Shown: positions 42,833 through 53,181 of the stretch, piece after piece
Position numbering within the stretch: the first letter of the stretch is position 1
How the letters are laid out: each line of letters begins with the position of its first letter
DNA from: Aurantimonas sp036549475
GTDB lineage: Bacteria; Pseudomonadota; Alphaproteobacteria; Rhizobiales; Rhizobiaceae
Length of the DNA: 64,000 nucleotides
Direction of reading: 5' to 3'
NCBI RefSeq assembly: GCF_036549475.1
Contig: NZ_JAZHLI010000018.1
Coordinates: forward strand, 18,597-82,596
The notes under the pieces: model-generated
Told to the model about the DNA's origin: nothing
Databases searched by the model: none
What the model saw: only the letters and a program-made list of their open reading frames with translations
Translations under genes and position numbers: made by a program

Positions 42833-43553
42833 GGCCCCGGGCCGCCCGCAGGGCCCTGCCCTTCTTGAAGTGCGCGATCTGCACGGGTGGTATGGCGAAA
42901 GCCACGTCCTGCACGGCGTGTCGCTCGATCTGCATGAAGGCGAGACGATCACGCTGGTCGGCCGCAATGGCGCCGGCAAGACGACCACCTTGCGCGCCAT
43001 CATGAACCTCCTGCCCCGGCGCGAGGGTTCGATCCGCATCGCCGGCGCCGACATGATGAAGGTGCCGATCCACCGCACCGCCTATTCGGGCATCGGCTAC
43101 GTGCCGGAAGAGCGCGGCATCTTCGCAACGCTCACCGTCTCCGAGAACCTCATGTTGCCGCCCACCGTGGCGCCTGGCGGCATGACCATCGAGGAGATCT
43201 ACGACCTCTTTCCCAACCTGGCCGAGCGCCGCAACTCGCCGGGCACCAAGCTGTCCGGCGGCGAGCAGCAGATGCTGGCCATCGCCCGCATCCTGCGCAC
43301 CGGGGTGAAGATCATTCTTCTCGACGAGCCGACCGAAGGGCTCGCCCCCGTCATCATCCAGCGCATCGGCGACGTCCTGATGGAGCTCAAGAAAAAGGGC
43401 ATGACGCTGCTTCTCGTCGAACAGAACTTCCGCTTCGCCCGCAAGGTCGCCGACCGCTTCTTCCTGATGGAGGACGGCCACATCCTGGAAAGCTTTCCGA
43501 CCTCCGAGCTCGACGCCCGGATGGACCGGCTGCATGAAGTGGTGGGAGTGTAA
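42825..43553 (+). CDS. livF: Branched-chain amino acid-type ABC transporter ATPase LivF
   Basis: 242 residues: Walker A GRNGAGKTT, the LivF-type GYVPEERGIFATLTVSENL, signature LSGGEQQMLAIARIL, Walker B IILLDEPTEGLAP and VEQNF. The ATG at 42825 with GGGAAGCGAAG before it is preferred over the in-frame start at 42801, which lies inside livG. Couples with livG through an 8-nt overlap. Confidence 0.9.
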   Translation: MIEAPGRPQGPALLEVRDLHGWYGESHVLHGVSLDLHEGETITLVGRNGAGKTTTLRAIMNLLPRREGSIRIAGADMMKVPIHRTAYSGIGYVPEERGIFATLTVSENLMLPPTVAPGGMTIEEIYDLFPNLAERRNSPGTKLSGGEQQMLAIARILRTGVKIILLDEPTEGLAPVIIQRIGDVLMELKKKGMTLLLVEQNFRFARKVADRFFLMEDGHILESFPTSELDARMDRLHEVVGV

Positions 43554-43558
43554 CGGCC

Positions 43559-44446
43559 ATGACCATGATCCTCGGCATCCCGCTTCCGGCGCTGCTCGGC
43601 CAGCTCCTTATCGGCTTCATCAACGGCTCCTTCTACGCCCTGCTGAGCCTCGGCCTGGCGGTCATCTTCGGCCTCCTGCGCGTCATCAACTTCGCCCATG
43701 GCGCCCAGTACATGCTCGGCGCCTTCACGGCCTATCTGGTGCTGGCCTACACCGGCCTCGGCTTCTGGCCGGCCCTCATCGTCGCGCCGCTCATCGTCGC
43801 CATGCTGTCGGCGGTGATCGAGCGCACCATGCTGTCGCGGCTCTACGACCTCGACCATCTCTATGGCCTGCTCTTCACCTTCGGCCTGGCGCTGATCATC
43901 GAGGGCACCTTCCGCTACTATTTCGGCGCGGCGGGCAATCCCTATCCGACACCGGCCCTGCTGGCGGGCGGCACCAACTTGGGCTTCATGTTCCTGCCCA
44001 ACTATCGCGGCTTCGTCGTCGTCGCCTCGCTGGTCATCTGCCTGTCCACCTGGCTGCTGATCGAGAAGACCCGGCTCGGCGCCTATCTGCGCGCCGCGAC
44101 CGAGAACCCGCAGCTGGTCCAGGCGTTCGGCGTCAACGTGCCGCTGCTCCTGACCCTGACCTACGGGCTGGGCGCTGGTCTCGCCGGTCTCGCAGGCGTC
44201 CTTGCCGCACCGATCTACCAGGTCAGTCCGCTGATGGGCTCCAACCTCATCATCATCGTCTTCGCCGTGGTGGTGATCGGCGGCATGGGCTCGATCCTCG
44301 GCGCCATCATCTCGGGCTACATGCTCGGCATTCTCGAGGGGCTCACCAAGGTGTTCTATCCCGAAGCCTCCAACATCGTCGTCTTCGTCATCATGGCGAT
44401 CGTGCTCATGATCCGGCCCGCCGGCCTGTTCGGAAAGGAGGCCTGA
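43559..44446 (+). CDS. livH: Branched-chain amino acid-type ABC permease LivH
   Basis: 295-residue integral membrane protein with about eight helices. It shows the LivH motif NFAHGAQYMLGAF in the N-terminal part and the coupling-loop sequence ATENPQLVQAFGVNVPLLLT. It begins 5 nt after livF and ends 1 nt before livM. Confidence 0.9.
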   Translation: MTMILGIPLPALLGQLLIGFINGSFYALLSLGLAVIFGLLRVINFAHGAQYMLGAFTAYLVLAYTGLGFWPALIVAPLIVAMLSAVIERTMLSRLYDLDHLYGLLFTFGLALIIEGTFRYYFGAAGNPYPTPALLAGGTNLGFMFLPNYRGFVVVASLVICLSTWLLIEKTRLGAYLRAATENPQLVQAFGVNVPLLLTLTYGLGAGLAGLAGVLAAPIYQVSPLMGSNLIIIVFAVVVIGGMGSILGAIISGYMLGILEGLTKVFYPEASNIVVFVIMAIVLMIRPAGLFGKEA

Positions 44447-44447
44447 G

Positions 44448-45455
44448 ATGACCAGCCTGGATCACAGCGGCGACGTCCGCACGGACGCGGCCGGCGACAC
44501 CGCCGCCGCCCCCACACCGAAGTCCGGCCAGCGCGACCTGTCGACCCTCGGCCTCGTCCTGGCCGCCATCGCACTCGTCGGCCTCGTCCTCGCGCCCTTC
44601 TACGTCTATCCGGTCTTCATCATGAGCGTGCTGTGCTTCGCGCTCTTCGCCACCGCCTTCAACCTCCTGCTCGGCTATGTCGGGCTCCTGTCCTTCGGCC
44701 ATGCGGCCTTCTTCGGCGGCGCCGCCTATTTCACCGCCCATGCCGCCAAGGTCTGGGGCTGGGAGCCGCTCTCGGCGATCCTGCTCGGGGCCACCGGCGC
44801 CGGCCTGATCGGTCTCGTCGTCGGCTATCTCGCCATTCGCCGCCAGGGCATCTACTTCGCCATGGTCACGCTGGCCCTGTCGCAGATGATCTTCTTCATC
44901 TTCCTGCAGGCGCCCTTCACCCATGGCGAGGACGGCATCCAAGGCGTGCCGCGTGGCTATCTGCTCGGCATCGTCAATCTCAACGACCCGCTGAACATCT
45001 ACTATTTCGTCCTGGCGATCTTCCTCGCCGGCTTCTACGCCGTCTGGCGCATCGTCCATTCGCCCTTCGGCCACATCCTCAAGGCGATCCGCGAGAACGA
45101 GAACCGCGCCATCTCGCTGGGCTACCGGGTGGAGCGCTACAAGCTGGGCGCCTTCGTCATGTCGGCGACCATCGCGGGCCTGGCCGGCTCGACCAAGGCC
45201 ATCGTCTTCCAGATCGCGACGCTGACGGACGTGGCGTGGCAGATGTCCGGCGAGGTCGTCCTGATGACGCTGCTCGGCGGCATGGGCACGATCTTCGGCC
45301 CGGCGCTGGGTGCCGCCCTCGTCGTCACCATGCAGCATTATTTCGCGTCGCTGGATTTCCCGGTCACCGTGATGATCGGCATCATCTTCGTGCTCTGCGT
45401 GCTGCTCTTCCGCCGCGGCATCGTCGGCGAAGCGATCCGGCTGATGAAACGGTAG
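44448..45455 (+). CDS. livM: Branched-chain amino acid-type ABC permease LivM
   Basis: 335 residues with a hydrophilic N-terminus of about 35 residues and about nine membrane helices. FNLLLGYVGLLSFGHAAFFG and the coupling loop IRENENRAISLGYRVERYKL are characteristic of LivM. Last gene of the transporter operon; a hairpin lies 10 nt after its stop. Confidence 0.9.
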   Translation: MTSLDHSGDVRTDAAGDTAAAPTPKSGQRDLSTLGLVLAAIALVGLVLAPFYVYPVFIMSVLCFALFATAFNLLLGYVGLLSFGHAAFFGGAAYFTAHAAKVWGWEPLSAILLGATGAGLIGLVVGYLAIRRQGIYFAMVTLALSQMIFFIFLQAPFTHGEDGIQGVPRGYLLGIVNLNDPLNIYYFVLAIFLAGFYAVWRIVHSPFGHILKAIRENENRAISLGYRVERYKLGAFVMSATIAGLAGSTKAIVFQIATLTDVAWQMSGEVVLMTLLGGMGTIFGPALGAALVVTMQHYFASLDFPVTVMIGIIFVLCVLLFRRGIVGEAIRLMKR

Positions 45456-45465
45456 AACCAGGACC

Positions 45466-45496
45466 AGCGGGAGCGGCCATCGCGCCGCATCCCGCT
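45466..45496. terminator. Bidirectional-type hairpin between livM and pbpC
   Basis: Stem AGCGGGA-GCGGC (45466-45477) with GCCGC-A-TCCCGCT (45484-45496), 12 bp with one bulged base and a 6-nt loop, in the 125-nt gap between convergent genes. No T-run is present, which is usual for such GC-rich genomes. Confidence 0.5.
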
Positions 45497-45580
45497 GCCC
45501 GCCCACGTCGGTCAGGCCTCCCGTACGGCGCTTCCGCGCTTCGGCCAGCACATTCCGGCCGTACGCGCCCCTCACCCCCG

Positions 45581-47650
45581 TCAGTCGAGAAACACCCGCG
45601 ACCGCGCGGCTGCCCCCAGCGCGTCCACCACCGAGATGTCGACGAAGCCCGGCTCCTGCGGCCGCCAGCGGGCCTGGCGCTGCAGCGCGTCGCGCGCCAC
45701 CGGGCGCCCGTCGACGTACCAGGTGAAGGGCGGCCGGCCGTTGCGCACCTTGAGGAACAGGTCGCTCGCCGCCCCCGAGACGAGGCCGAGCTCCACCTTC
45801 GCCGAATCCGGCGGAAACACGATCTCCGGCTTCAGCCCGCTCTGGGTCAGATCGGCGGCCCGCCCGACCCGGCGCATCGGCGGTGGCAGGCCACTGCCCG
45901 CCGAGGCGAGGATCCCCGGCGGCGGTCCGGCCAGCCGCCTCACCGGCCCGATCCGCGCAAACACGTCGCGCATCACCGGCACGGCCGAATCCTGGCCCAC
46001 CAGCCCCGCCACAGGCGCCCCGTCCGGCCGCCCCAGCCACACCCCGACCACGTGGCGGCCGTCATAGCCGATCGTCCAGGCGTCCCGGTAGCCGTATGAG
46101 GTGCCGGTCTTGTAGGCGATCTCGCCGGGCGAGCCCTTGGTCGTCGTCGAGGCGCCGGCCAGGATCGAGGTCACGTACCAGGCCGCCTGGGGCGACAGCA
46201 TGCGCCGGCCGGTCGCCGGTTCGGCGCTGCGCTCCACATGCAGCGGCATGGCCACGCCGCCATTGGCGAGCCCGCCATAGATCCGCACCAGGTCCTCCAG
46301 CGTCAGCCCCAGCCCGCCGAGGCCGATGGCCAGACCCGGCAGCGACCGGTCGCCGAGTTCGGGCTCCGCTCCCGCCCGGCGCATGCGATGGACCAGCCGC
46401 GAGGGCCCGACCGCGCCCAGCAACTCCACCGCCGGCAGGTTGCGCGACAGCTGCAGCGCCCGGCGCGCCGTGATGACGCCTTCGAACTCATGGTCGAAAT
46501 TCTGCGGCGTATAGCCGGCAAAGCCGCCCGGCGAATCGTCCACCAGGCTTTCGGGATGGGCGATGCCGCGTTCGAAGGCGAGCCCGTAGATCAGCGGCTT
46601 CAGCGTCGAGCCCGGCGAGCGCGTCGCCCGCGTCAGATCGACGAAGCCCTGGCGCTCGCGGTCGAAGAGGTCGGGCGAGCCAACCTGCGCCAGCACCTCC
46701 CCCGTGCTGGCGTCCGACACCAGGAGGGCAAGGCTCATCGGCTTCTTCAGGCTGCGCGCCTTGTCCCGCGCATAATCCTCCAGCCGGGCCTGCAGCCCCT
46801 TGTCGATGGTCAGGTCGATCCGCGACGCCTCGGGATGGGCCTCATGCAGCCGCACCGCGGCATGGGCGGCGAGCATGGGCAGCGCCCGGCGCCCGGCCGG
46901 CATCGCCTCGCGCACGGCCCGTCCCGCCTCGGCCTCGCTAAGAAACCCCAGCGTCGCCATGCGCGCGATCACCCTGTCGCGTGCCGCCTTGGCCCGCGCG
47001 GGAAACCGGTCCGGCCGGGTGCGCTCCGGCGATTGCGGCAGGGCAACCAGCAGGGCCGCCTCGGCTGCCGTCAACCGCTTCGGCTCCTTGCCGTAGAAGC
47101 TGAGGGACGCCGCGCGAACGCCTTCCAGATTGCCGCCATAGGGCGCGAGCTGGAGATAGAGCGACAGGATCTCGGCCTTGCTGCGGCTGCGCTCCAGCGC
47201 GATCGCGACCAGGACCTGCTCGATCTTCGCAGCGAGACTGCCCGTCGGCAGCCGGCCCAAAAGCCGCGCCACCTGCATGGTCAGCGTCGAGCCGCCCGAT
47301 ACGATGCGCCCCTCGCTCAGCGACTGCCACGCCGCCCGCGCAACGGCCGCCGGGTCGACGCCGCCATGCTCGGCAAAGCGCTTGTCCTCCCAGGCGACCA
47401 GCATGTCGACAAAGCGCGGATCGACGTCGCCCGCACCGGCGGCCAGCCGCCAGCGCCCGTCGGAATTGGCGAAGGCCCGCAGCAGCGTGCCGTCACGGCC
47501 GCGCACCTCGACCCCCGTCGCCGGCGTCGCGATGGCCGCGACCCGTGCCGCAATGGCGCGCTCGAAGGCCGAGTAACCAGCCCCCAGGCTCGCGATCGCC
47601 AGCAACAGGCAGAGCAGCCCGATCTGCGCCAGTCGGCGCCGTGCCGACAC
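45581..47650 (-). CDS. pbpC: Penicillin-binding protein 1C
   Basis: 689 residues: one N-terminal membrane helix (about 8-28), a GT51 domain with WEDKRFAEHGGVDPAAVARA and GGSTLTMQVARLL, a transpeptidase domain with SPGSTLKPLIYGLAFERG and YKTGTSYGYRDAW, and the C-terminal BiPBP_C domain (RNGRPPFTWYVDGRPVARDA). It begins 45 nt after the alpha-2-macroglobulin gene on the same strand; this pairing is widely conserved, and the two proteins are thought to act together in defence and repair of the wall. Confidence 0.93.
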   Translation of the reverse strand: MSARRRLAQIGLLCLLLAIASLGAGYSAFERAIAARVAAIATPATGVEVRGRDGTLLRAFANSDGRWRLAAGAGDVDPRFVDMLVAWEDKRFAEHGGVDPAAVARAAWQSLSEGRIVSGGSTLTMQVARLLGRLPTGSLAAKIEQVLVAIALERSRSKAEILSLYLQLAPYGGNLEGVRAASLSFYGKEPKRLTAAEAALLVALPQSPERTRPDRFPARAKAARDRVIARMATLGFLSEAEAGRAVREAMPAGRRALPMLAAHAAVRLHEAHPEASRIDLTIDKGLQARLEDYARDKARSLKKPMSLALLVSDASTGEVLAQVGSPDLFDRERQGFVDLTRATRSPGSTLKPLIYGLAFERGIAHPESLVDDSPGGFAGYTPQNFDHEFEGVITARRALQLSRNLPAVELLGAVGPSRLVHRMRRAGAEPELGDRSLPGLAIGLGGLGLTLEDLVRIYGGLANGGVAMPLHVERSAEPATGRRMLSPQAAWYVTSILAGASTTTKGSPGEIAYKTGTSYGYRDAWTIGYDGRHVVGVWLGRPDGAPVAGLVGQDSAVPVMRDVFARIGPVRRLAGPPPGILASAGSGLPPPMRRVGRAADLTQSGLKPEIVFPPDSAKVELGLVSGAASDLFLKVRNGRPPFTWYVDGRPVARDALQRQARWRPQEPGFVDISVVDALGAAARSRVFLD

Positions 47651-47694
47651 GGATCAGCCCGCCGTCGCGCAGGCCCGGTGGATAGGGCGGGTCC

Positions 47695-50600
47695 TCACCG
47701 CAGCGGGCCGATGACCGAGACGCGCGCCTCGTCGGTGCGCCCGCGGCGGCTCGGATCGTACATGTTCTCGACCAGCGCCGCCGGGTGGACGAATTCGCCC
47801 GGCGAGACGGCGCGCACGATATAGGCGAAGCGCCGCGTCGCCGTGTCGCCGTCGCCCTGGTCGACCGCCGCCAGGAAGCGCTCGGCGCGAAACTCCGTAT
47901 GCGCCGCCTCACCGGTCAGTTGCAGCCAGTCCAGCGCCGCCACGTCGCCACCGCGCAGGATCGCCGGATTGTCGATCTCGAAGCCCGCCGGCAGCGGATC
48001 GTCGATCATCAGCCGCGCCGGCCCGGAATCGAGCGGCGTCACCTCCAGCACCGCCACCAGCCGGTCGCCCTGGCCGATCTGCGCGGGATCGGCCGGATCG
48101 CCATCCAGCGTGTAATAGCGCCGGTCGATCGCATAGCCGTCGGAGCCCGCCGCCGGCGCGATCTCCGGCACGCCGCGCAGGGTGATCTCCGCCCGCACCG
48201 GCGTCGGCGCACGGTTGGCGATGTCGAGCCCGCCGGCCAGGTCCGCTTGCGTGAAGGCCGCCGCATACGGCCCCTCCACGTCGCGCCCGGCCACCGTCAG
48301 TTGCGGCGGGCTGCGTTCGAGCAGCGCATGGGCGGCCAGCAGCGACCAGGAATCCTCCTGGGTGCTGGTGAAGCGCTGGGTGCGCCGCGCATTGTTCACC
48401 TGTTGCACCAGCCCGTCGAAGGAGACCCCGTCGATGGCCGTTTCCAGTCCCAGCGTCAAGATCGCCGCGTCGTCGCGCAACGGCGTGCCGTAGTCGCTGC
48501 GCTGCGAATTGGGCACCGGCGAACCGATGGCGTCGTCGACCGCGGCGCGGAACACCCGCTCGGCCCGCACCCGGTCGCCATAGAGCGCCAGCGCCGCGCC
48601 GATCTGGGCCTTGGCGAGCGGCGTGCGGAAATTGGCCAGCTCGTTGTCGGCGTAGTAGCGCAGATCCCCGATCGCCGCCCGGCCATTGCGGGCCAGGACG
48701 TAGCTCGCATAGGCCACCGGCCCGAAATCCGGGGCCTCCGGGAGGTAGGAGAGGCTGTTGCGCAGATTGTCGACGGCCAGGGTGAAGGCCTCGTCCGGCA
48801 CGTTGTAGCCGGCCTCCCGGGCCCGGGTGAGGAAGTCCGTGACATAGGCATCCAGCCAGAGGTCGCCGTAATCGGGCCGCCACAGGCCGAAGCTGCCGCT
48901 GGACGACTGGTTGGCCAGCACCCCGGCGATGGCGCCGTCGACGCGCGCCTTCACGTCCTCGACGCGGTTCAGCCCGGCCGCCAGGATGGTCGGCTCCAGA
49001 TAGACCAGCGGCATCGCCCGGCTGGTGATCTGCTCGGTGCAGCCATAGGGATAGACGTCGAGCGCCCGCACCACCCCCGCCACGTCGAATGCGGCAGCGC
49101 CGGTCACGCTCAGCGTCGCCGACGCCGTTCCCGACAGGAAATCGGCAAAGAGGTCGCGGTCGAAGGCGAATCGGCCGCCATTCGCCGCCAGGGTCACCGC
49201 GGACTTGTCCACCGTCTCCGGCGCAATCGAGCGCACCGGCAGGACGACGCGCTTCGACAGCACGTCGCCGCCCGGCAGCGTCAGCGCGACCTCCAGCCGG
49301 CCATCTCCCACCGCCTCGCCGGTCACCGGCACGAGGAAGCTCTCGCGCCGTCCCTCCGCCAGTTCGAAGCGGCGCGGCGCAGTGTCGCCCAGCGCCAGGA
49401 TCCCGTCCGCGCCCGACAGCGCCAGGCTGGCTTCTCCGAGCGGGCCCTCCACATGGGTCACGTCGATGGCGATGCGCGAGCGGTCGGCCGGCGCCAGGAA
49501 GCGCGGCTGGCTCACCGCGATGACCACCGGGTCGCGCACGACCATCGTCGCATCGGCCTCGCCCACCCCGGTCTTCGACCAGGCCAGCGCCATCAGCTTC
49601 AGCGTGCCGTTGAAGTCGGGAATGTCGAGCGGCACGGCGGCGGTCCCGTCGGCGCCGACCGTGACGACGCCGGAAAACAGCGCGACGAGGTCCTCCATCG
49701 GCGGCGGGCTCTCGTAGCTGGCGCCAGCGTCGCCGCCCGAGCGCACGCTGCCGGGCGCGCCCTGCATCCGGTCGATCAGCTTGGAATAGAGGTCGCGGAT
49801 CTCCACGCCGAGCCGGCGCTTGCCGAAATAATGGTCGCTGAGCGACGGCGGCTGGAAACCGGTGATGTTGAGGATGCCCTGGTCCACGGCGGCCAGCGTC
49901 AGATAGGCGGTTTCGCCGGCCACGATGCCACCCACGGACACGTCCACCGTCACCCGCCGGCGCGGTTCGATCTTCTCCGGCGCGCTGATGGCGACCTCGA
50001 GCGCCCGCTCGCCCGGCGCGACGGCGGCGTGGGCCAGCCCGATCGCCCGGCCCGGCATCCGCTTCTGGTCGAGATCCATTGGCCGATAGACGATTGCCGC
50101 GATATAGGCGCCCGGTCCCCAGTCGCGGGTCACCGGCAATTCCACCGTGCCGCCCTCGGCTCCGATCTCGGCGGTCTGCCGCGCGATCACGCGCTCGTCC
50201 ATCACCAGCACTTCCGCCGAGCCGGCAAAGCGCGGCTCGATCCGCACGACCGCCGTGTCGCCGATCGCGTAGCGTGGCTTGTCCAGCGACACGCGGGCCA
50301 TGTCCGGCGTGTCGATGGCCGAAGCCGACACGTACCAGCCGGCCTCGAAGATGGCGCTCGCCGGCACCGCCGCGCCGGACGGATCGGACAGGGCCAGCTC
50401 GTATTCGCCCCATTCCACCGGCAGCGACAGGGCCGCCGGCCCGTCCGCCGCGATGTCGACCGTGCCGCTGGCGACGCGCTCGGTGCTGCGGATCGGCTCG
50501 TAATTCCAGTTGCCGCCCGTCGCGTACCACTGGAAGCGGGTGTTCACCTTGTTGAGGACCCAGTCGATGCCGCCGCGCGCCACGCGCGTCCCCGCCGCGT

Positions 50601-53181
50601 CGATGGCGATCAGGTCGAAGCCGGCCTCGGCGCCCTCGCCCACCGTCCCGTCGAAGCGCGGCTTGATGCCCAGGCGCGGCGCCGAGCCGGCCAGCGGCAG
50701 GTCCAGCGTGCGCTCCACCGGGCGTCCGCCGGCATCGATCACGCGCACCTGCAGGGTCGCCTTGACCGGCTTGGTGGTCGCCGGCGCGGCAAACGGATCG
50801 AGCCCGATCGTGGCCTCGCCATTCGCGTCGGTCGTGGCGCCGTTGAAGGGCTGCCGCAGCGCCGTCGTCTCGTCGCCCGCCAGGCCGAAGCGATAGCCGG
50901 GATGATCGTCCAGGCTGTAGGTCGCCGTCAGCACCGCCTCGCCGCCGACCTCCAGCCCGCCGGCTGGCGCGCCGAACAGGTAGCGCGCCGCGACGGCGAT
51001 CGCCGGCGGCGCGTCGGGGTCGAGCGCCTGCGCCTCGGTCGTCAGCGCGACATCGATCTTCTCCGGCTCGAAATCCTCCACGATCACCGTCGTCTCGGCC
51101 AGTGCCGGCTGCTTGGGGTCGATGTGCAGCGCCACCTTCCAGACGCCGCGCATGGCATTGCCCGCCAGGTCGAGCCCAAAGGCGAAGCCGCCGGCCCCCG
51201 CGTCGGCCACCTGCCGCCGCCGATGCTCGACGCCGTCGGGCCGCGTGACGATCTCAGACAGCGACAGGCCCTCGACCGCCGCGCCCTTGGCGTCGCGCAG
51301 GGTGCCGGTGAAGAAGGCGGTCTCGCCGGTGCGGTAGATGCCGCGCTCCGACGTCAGGAACACGTCCAACGGTCCCGCCGGCGCCCGGCCGTCGACGCCC
51401 CGGTCGGTCAGGTCGAAGGGCGTCTGCGTCAGGTCGAGAAAGACGAAATCGTCAGCCGTGCCCGCCGCGGTCAGCAGCGCCGGACGGTCGCCGCCCGTGC
51501 CGCGCAGCAGGCCTGCGGGCAGCCGGGCATGGCCCGCCGCGTCGGTCTCCGCCGTGCCCAGCACCTGGTTGTTGGCGGCCACGAGGTCGAGCCGGATCCC
51601 CGCCATCGGCGCGGCGCTGCCCAGCGACCGCGCGAAGACGTGGAACCCGTCCTCGGCAGCCAGGCTGGTCAGCCCGATGTCGCTGACGACGAACCATTGG
51701 GTGGCGAAGCTGTCCTGATATTGCGGGCCGTTCCGCGCCTTGGCCGTCAGCACGTAGACCCCGGGCTCGATCTCCGGCACGATCTGCGCGACCGGGATCG
51801 CGGTCGTCACCTCGCGATTGGTCTCGCGCGTGACGCCCACCGTGCCCGTCCACACATCCTCGCCGGTCTGCGTCGCCACCTCGGCGATCTGCCATTCGGA
51901 CAATTGCTGCAGCAGCCGCCCGTCGGCGATCGCCCGCGACAGCGCCCGGTCACCGATCCGCTGCAGCCGCGCCTCGATCTCGTCGGTGTTGATCGTCGTC
52001 ACCGGGATCGTCGCCGCGCCGCCGGCCGGCAGCACATAGGCGTTGGTGGTGAACCGCACCGAGGGGTCGCGGTCGCGCACATAGACGCTCACCTCCACGG
52101 CCCGCGCCAGCGTCTCGCCATCCGCCGAGCGGATGCCGGGGCGGGCGACGATGCGGTAGCGCTCGCCGTGCCGCACGCCGTCGATGCAGATCTGCGACCC
52201 GCTCGCGGTCACCGGCAGGGTCTGCCCGCCGTCGACCTGCACGAAGTCGCCGGCATTCTCCGAACTGGTCAGCTGGCTGGCCAGCGGGTCCGAGAAATTC
52301 AGGCAGATGCGCGGGCTGGCCGCGTTGTTGTCGACGCTGTTGTCGACGATCCGGAAGCCATGGGCAGCGACCACCGCGTCGAGGCTAGACCGGACGTCGG
52401 ACGCTTCCGCCAGGTCGAGGCTCTTGCGATAGGTCGCGATCGCCCGCTTCCAGTTCTGGGCGGCCTCGAAGGCGCGGGCGAGCGTCGCCAGCGCCGCGGC
52501 CCGTTCGTCGTCGCCGCCCGCGGTCAGATAGGCGTTGATCGCGCCGGCCTCGCGCAGCCGGTTGTTGGCCGGCTGCTCGCCATATTGCTCGGGATTGTAG
52601 GCCAGCGCCGCCTCGGCCAGGCCCTGCCAGGCGAACTGCGCCAGAGGCGCACGCTTGACCGCCTCCCGCCAGGCGCGGATCGCCTGCGGATAGGTCAGGG
52701 CCGAGCGCGCCTCGTCCGCAAGCTGCCGCGCGCTCACATCGCCGAAGCTTGCGCTGGGAGCCTCGTCCGCGATCTCCAGTCGCAGCCGCTTGGCGTCGTC
52801 CAGCATGGCGGCCGGCAGGAAGGCGAGTTCAGCGCTTCGCGCCGCAATGCTGTCGGCATCGATCGCAGCCTCGGCCACGACCCGTCCGGAAACGGCCCCG
52901 GCCACCGTCCGCAATTCGCCCACCGCCTCCTTCAGGAAGCACCACCGGCTGTTGGTGTTCAGCGTGAAGGCCTGGCAGCGATCGTCGGCAAGGCACGTCG
53001 CCGTGCACTGGTCGAGTTCGACATCCTTCAGGATCTCGTAGTCGCGACCGAAATAGTCGGCACCCTCGGTGGTGATCACCCGGCGCGCGCCGGCTTCTTG
53101 CGCAAGGGAAGGCGCATCAACCGATGCGAGACACAGCATTGCGGCCGCCGCCACAAAGAAGAGCCTGCCGAAACCGCGCAT
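47695..53181 (-). CDS. yfhM: Alpha-2-macroglobulin family protein with N-terminal PAN domain
   Basis: 1828-residue periplasmic protease inhibitor. A signal peptide of about 27 residues is followed by a PAN/Apple domain with paired Cys (ELDQCTATCLADDRCQAFTL), a TPR-like linker, and the series of macroglobulin domains. The thioester-type motif GCTEQ lies near residue 1378 (YPYGCTEQITSRAMPL), so the protein may trap proteases covalently. There is no lipobox, unlike the E. coli lipoprotein YfhM, so membrane attachment differs. pbpC follows. A fully open frame also runs on the opposite strand but has no protein-like features. Confidence 0.93.
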   Translation of the reverse strand: MRGFGRLFFVAAAAMLCLASVDAPSLAQEAGARRVITTEGADYFGRDYEILKDVELDQCTATCLADDRCQAFTLNTNSRWCFLKEAVGELRTVAGAVSGRVVAEAAIDADSIAARSAELAFLPAAMLDDAKRLRLEIADEAPSASFGDVSARQLADEARSALTYPQAIRAWREAVKRAPLAQFAWQGLAEAALAYNPEQYGEQPANNRLREAGAINAYLTAGGDDERAAALATLARAFEAAQNWKRAIATYRKSLDLAEASDVRSSLDAVVAAHGFRIVDNSVDNNAASPRICLNFSDPLASQLTSSENAGDFVQVDGGQTLPVTASGSQICIDGVRHGERYRIVARPGIRSADGETLARAVEVSVYVRDRDPSVRFTTNAYVLPAGGAATIPVTTINTDEIEARLQRIGDRALSRAIADGRLLQQLSEWQIAEVATQTGEDVWTGTVGVTRETNREVTTAIPVAQIVPEIEPGVYVLTAKARNGPQYQDSFATQWFVVSDIGLTSLAAEDGFHVFARSLGSAAPMAGIRLDLVAANNQVLGTAETDAAGHARLPAGLLRGTGGDRPALLTAAGTADDFVFLDLTQTPFDLTDRGVDGRAPAGPLDVFLTSERGIYRTGETAFFTGTLRDAKGAAVEGLSLSEIVTRPDGVEHRRRQVADAGAGGFAFGLDLAGNAMRGVWKVALHIDPKQPALAETTVIVEDFEPEKIDVALTTEAQALDPDAPPAIAVAARYLFGAPAGGLEVGGEAVLTATYSLDDHPGYRFGLAGDETTALRQPFNGATTDANGEATIGLDPFAAPATTKPVKATLQVRVIDAGGRPVERTLDLPLAGSAPRLGIKPRFDGTVGEGAEAGFDLIAIDAAGTRVARGGIDWVLNKVNTRFQWYATGGNWNYEPIRSTERVASGTVDIAADGPAALSLPVEWGEYELALSDPSGAAVPASAIFEAGWYVSASAIDTPDMARVSLDKPRYAIGDTAVVRIEPRFAGSAEVLVMDERVIARQTAEIGAEGGTVELPVTRDWGPGAYIAAIVYRPMDLDQKRMPGRAIGLAHAAVAPGERALEVAISAPEKIEPRRRVTVDVSVGGIVAGETAYLTLAAVDQGILNITGFQPPSLSDHYFGKRRLGVEIRDLYSKLIDRMQGAPGSVRSGGDAGASYESPPPMEDLVALFSGVVTVGADGTAAVPLDIPDFNGTLKLMALAWSKTGVGEADATMVVRDPVVIAVSQPRFLAPADRSRIAIDVTHVEGPLGEASLALSGADGILALGDTAPRRFELAEGRRESFLVPVTGEAVGDGRLEVALTLPGGDVLSKRVVLPVRSIAPETVDKSAVTLAANGGRFAFDRDLFADFLSGTASATLSVTGAAAFDVAGVVRALDVYPYGCTEQITSRAMPLVYLEPTILAAGLNRVEDVKARVDGAIAGVLANQSSSGSFGLWRPDYGDLWLDAYVTDFLTRAREAGYNVPDEAFTLAVDNLRNSLSYLPEAPDFGPVAYASYVLARNGRAAIGDLRYYADNELANFRTPLAKAQIGAALALYGDRVRAERVFRAAVDDAIGSPVPNSQRSDYGTPLRDDAAILTLGLETAIDGVSFDGLVQQVNNARRTQRFTSTQEDSWSLLAAHALLERSPPQLTVAGRDVEGPYAAAFTQADLAGGLDIANRAPTPVRAEITLRGVPEIAPAAGSDGYAIDRRYYTLDGDPADPAQIGQGDRLVAVLEVTPLDSGPARLMIDDPLPAGFEIDNPAILRGGDVAALDWLQLTGEAAHTEFRAERFLAAVDQGDGDTATRRFAYIVRAVSPGEFVHPAALVENMYDPSRRGRTDEARVSVIGPLR

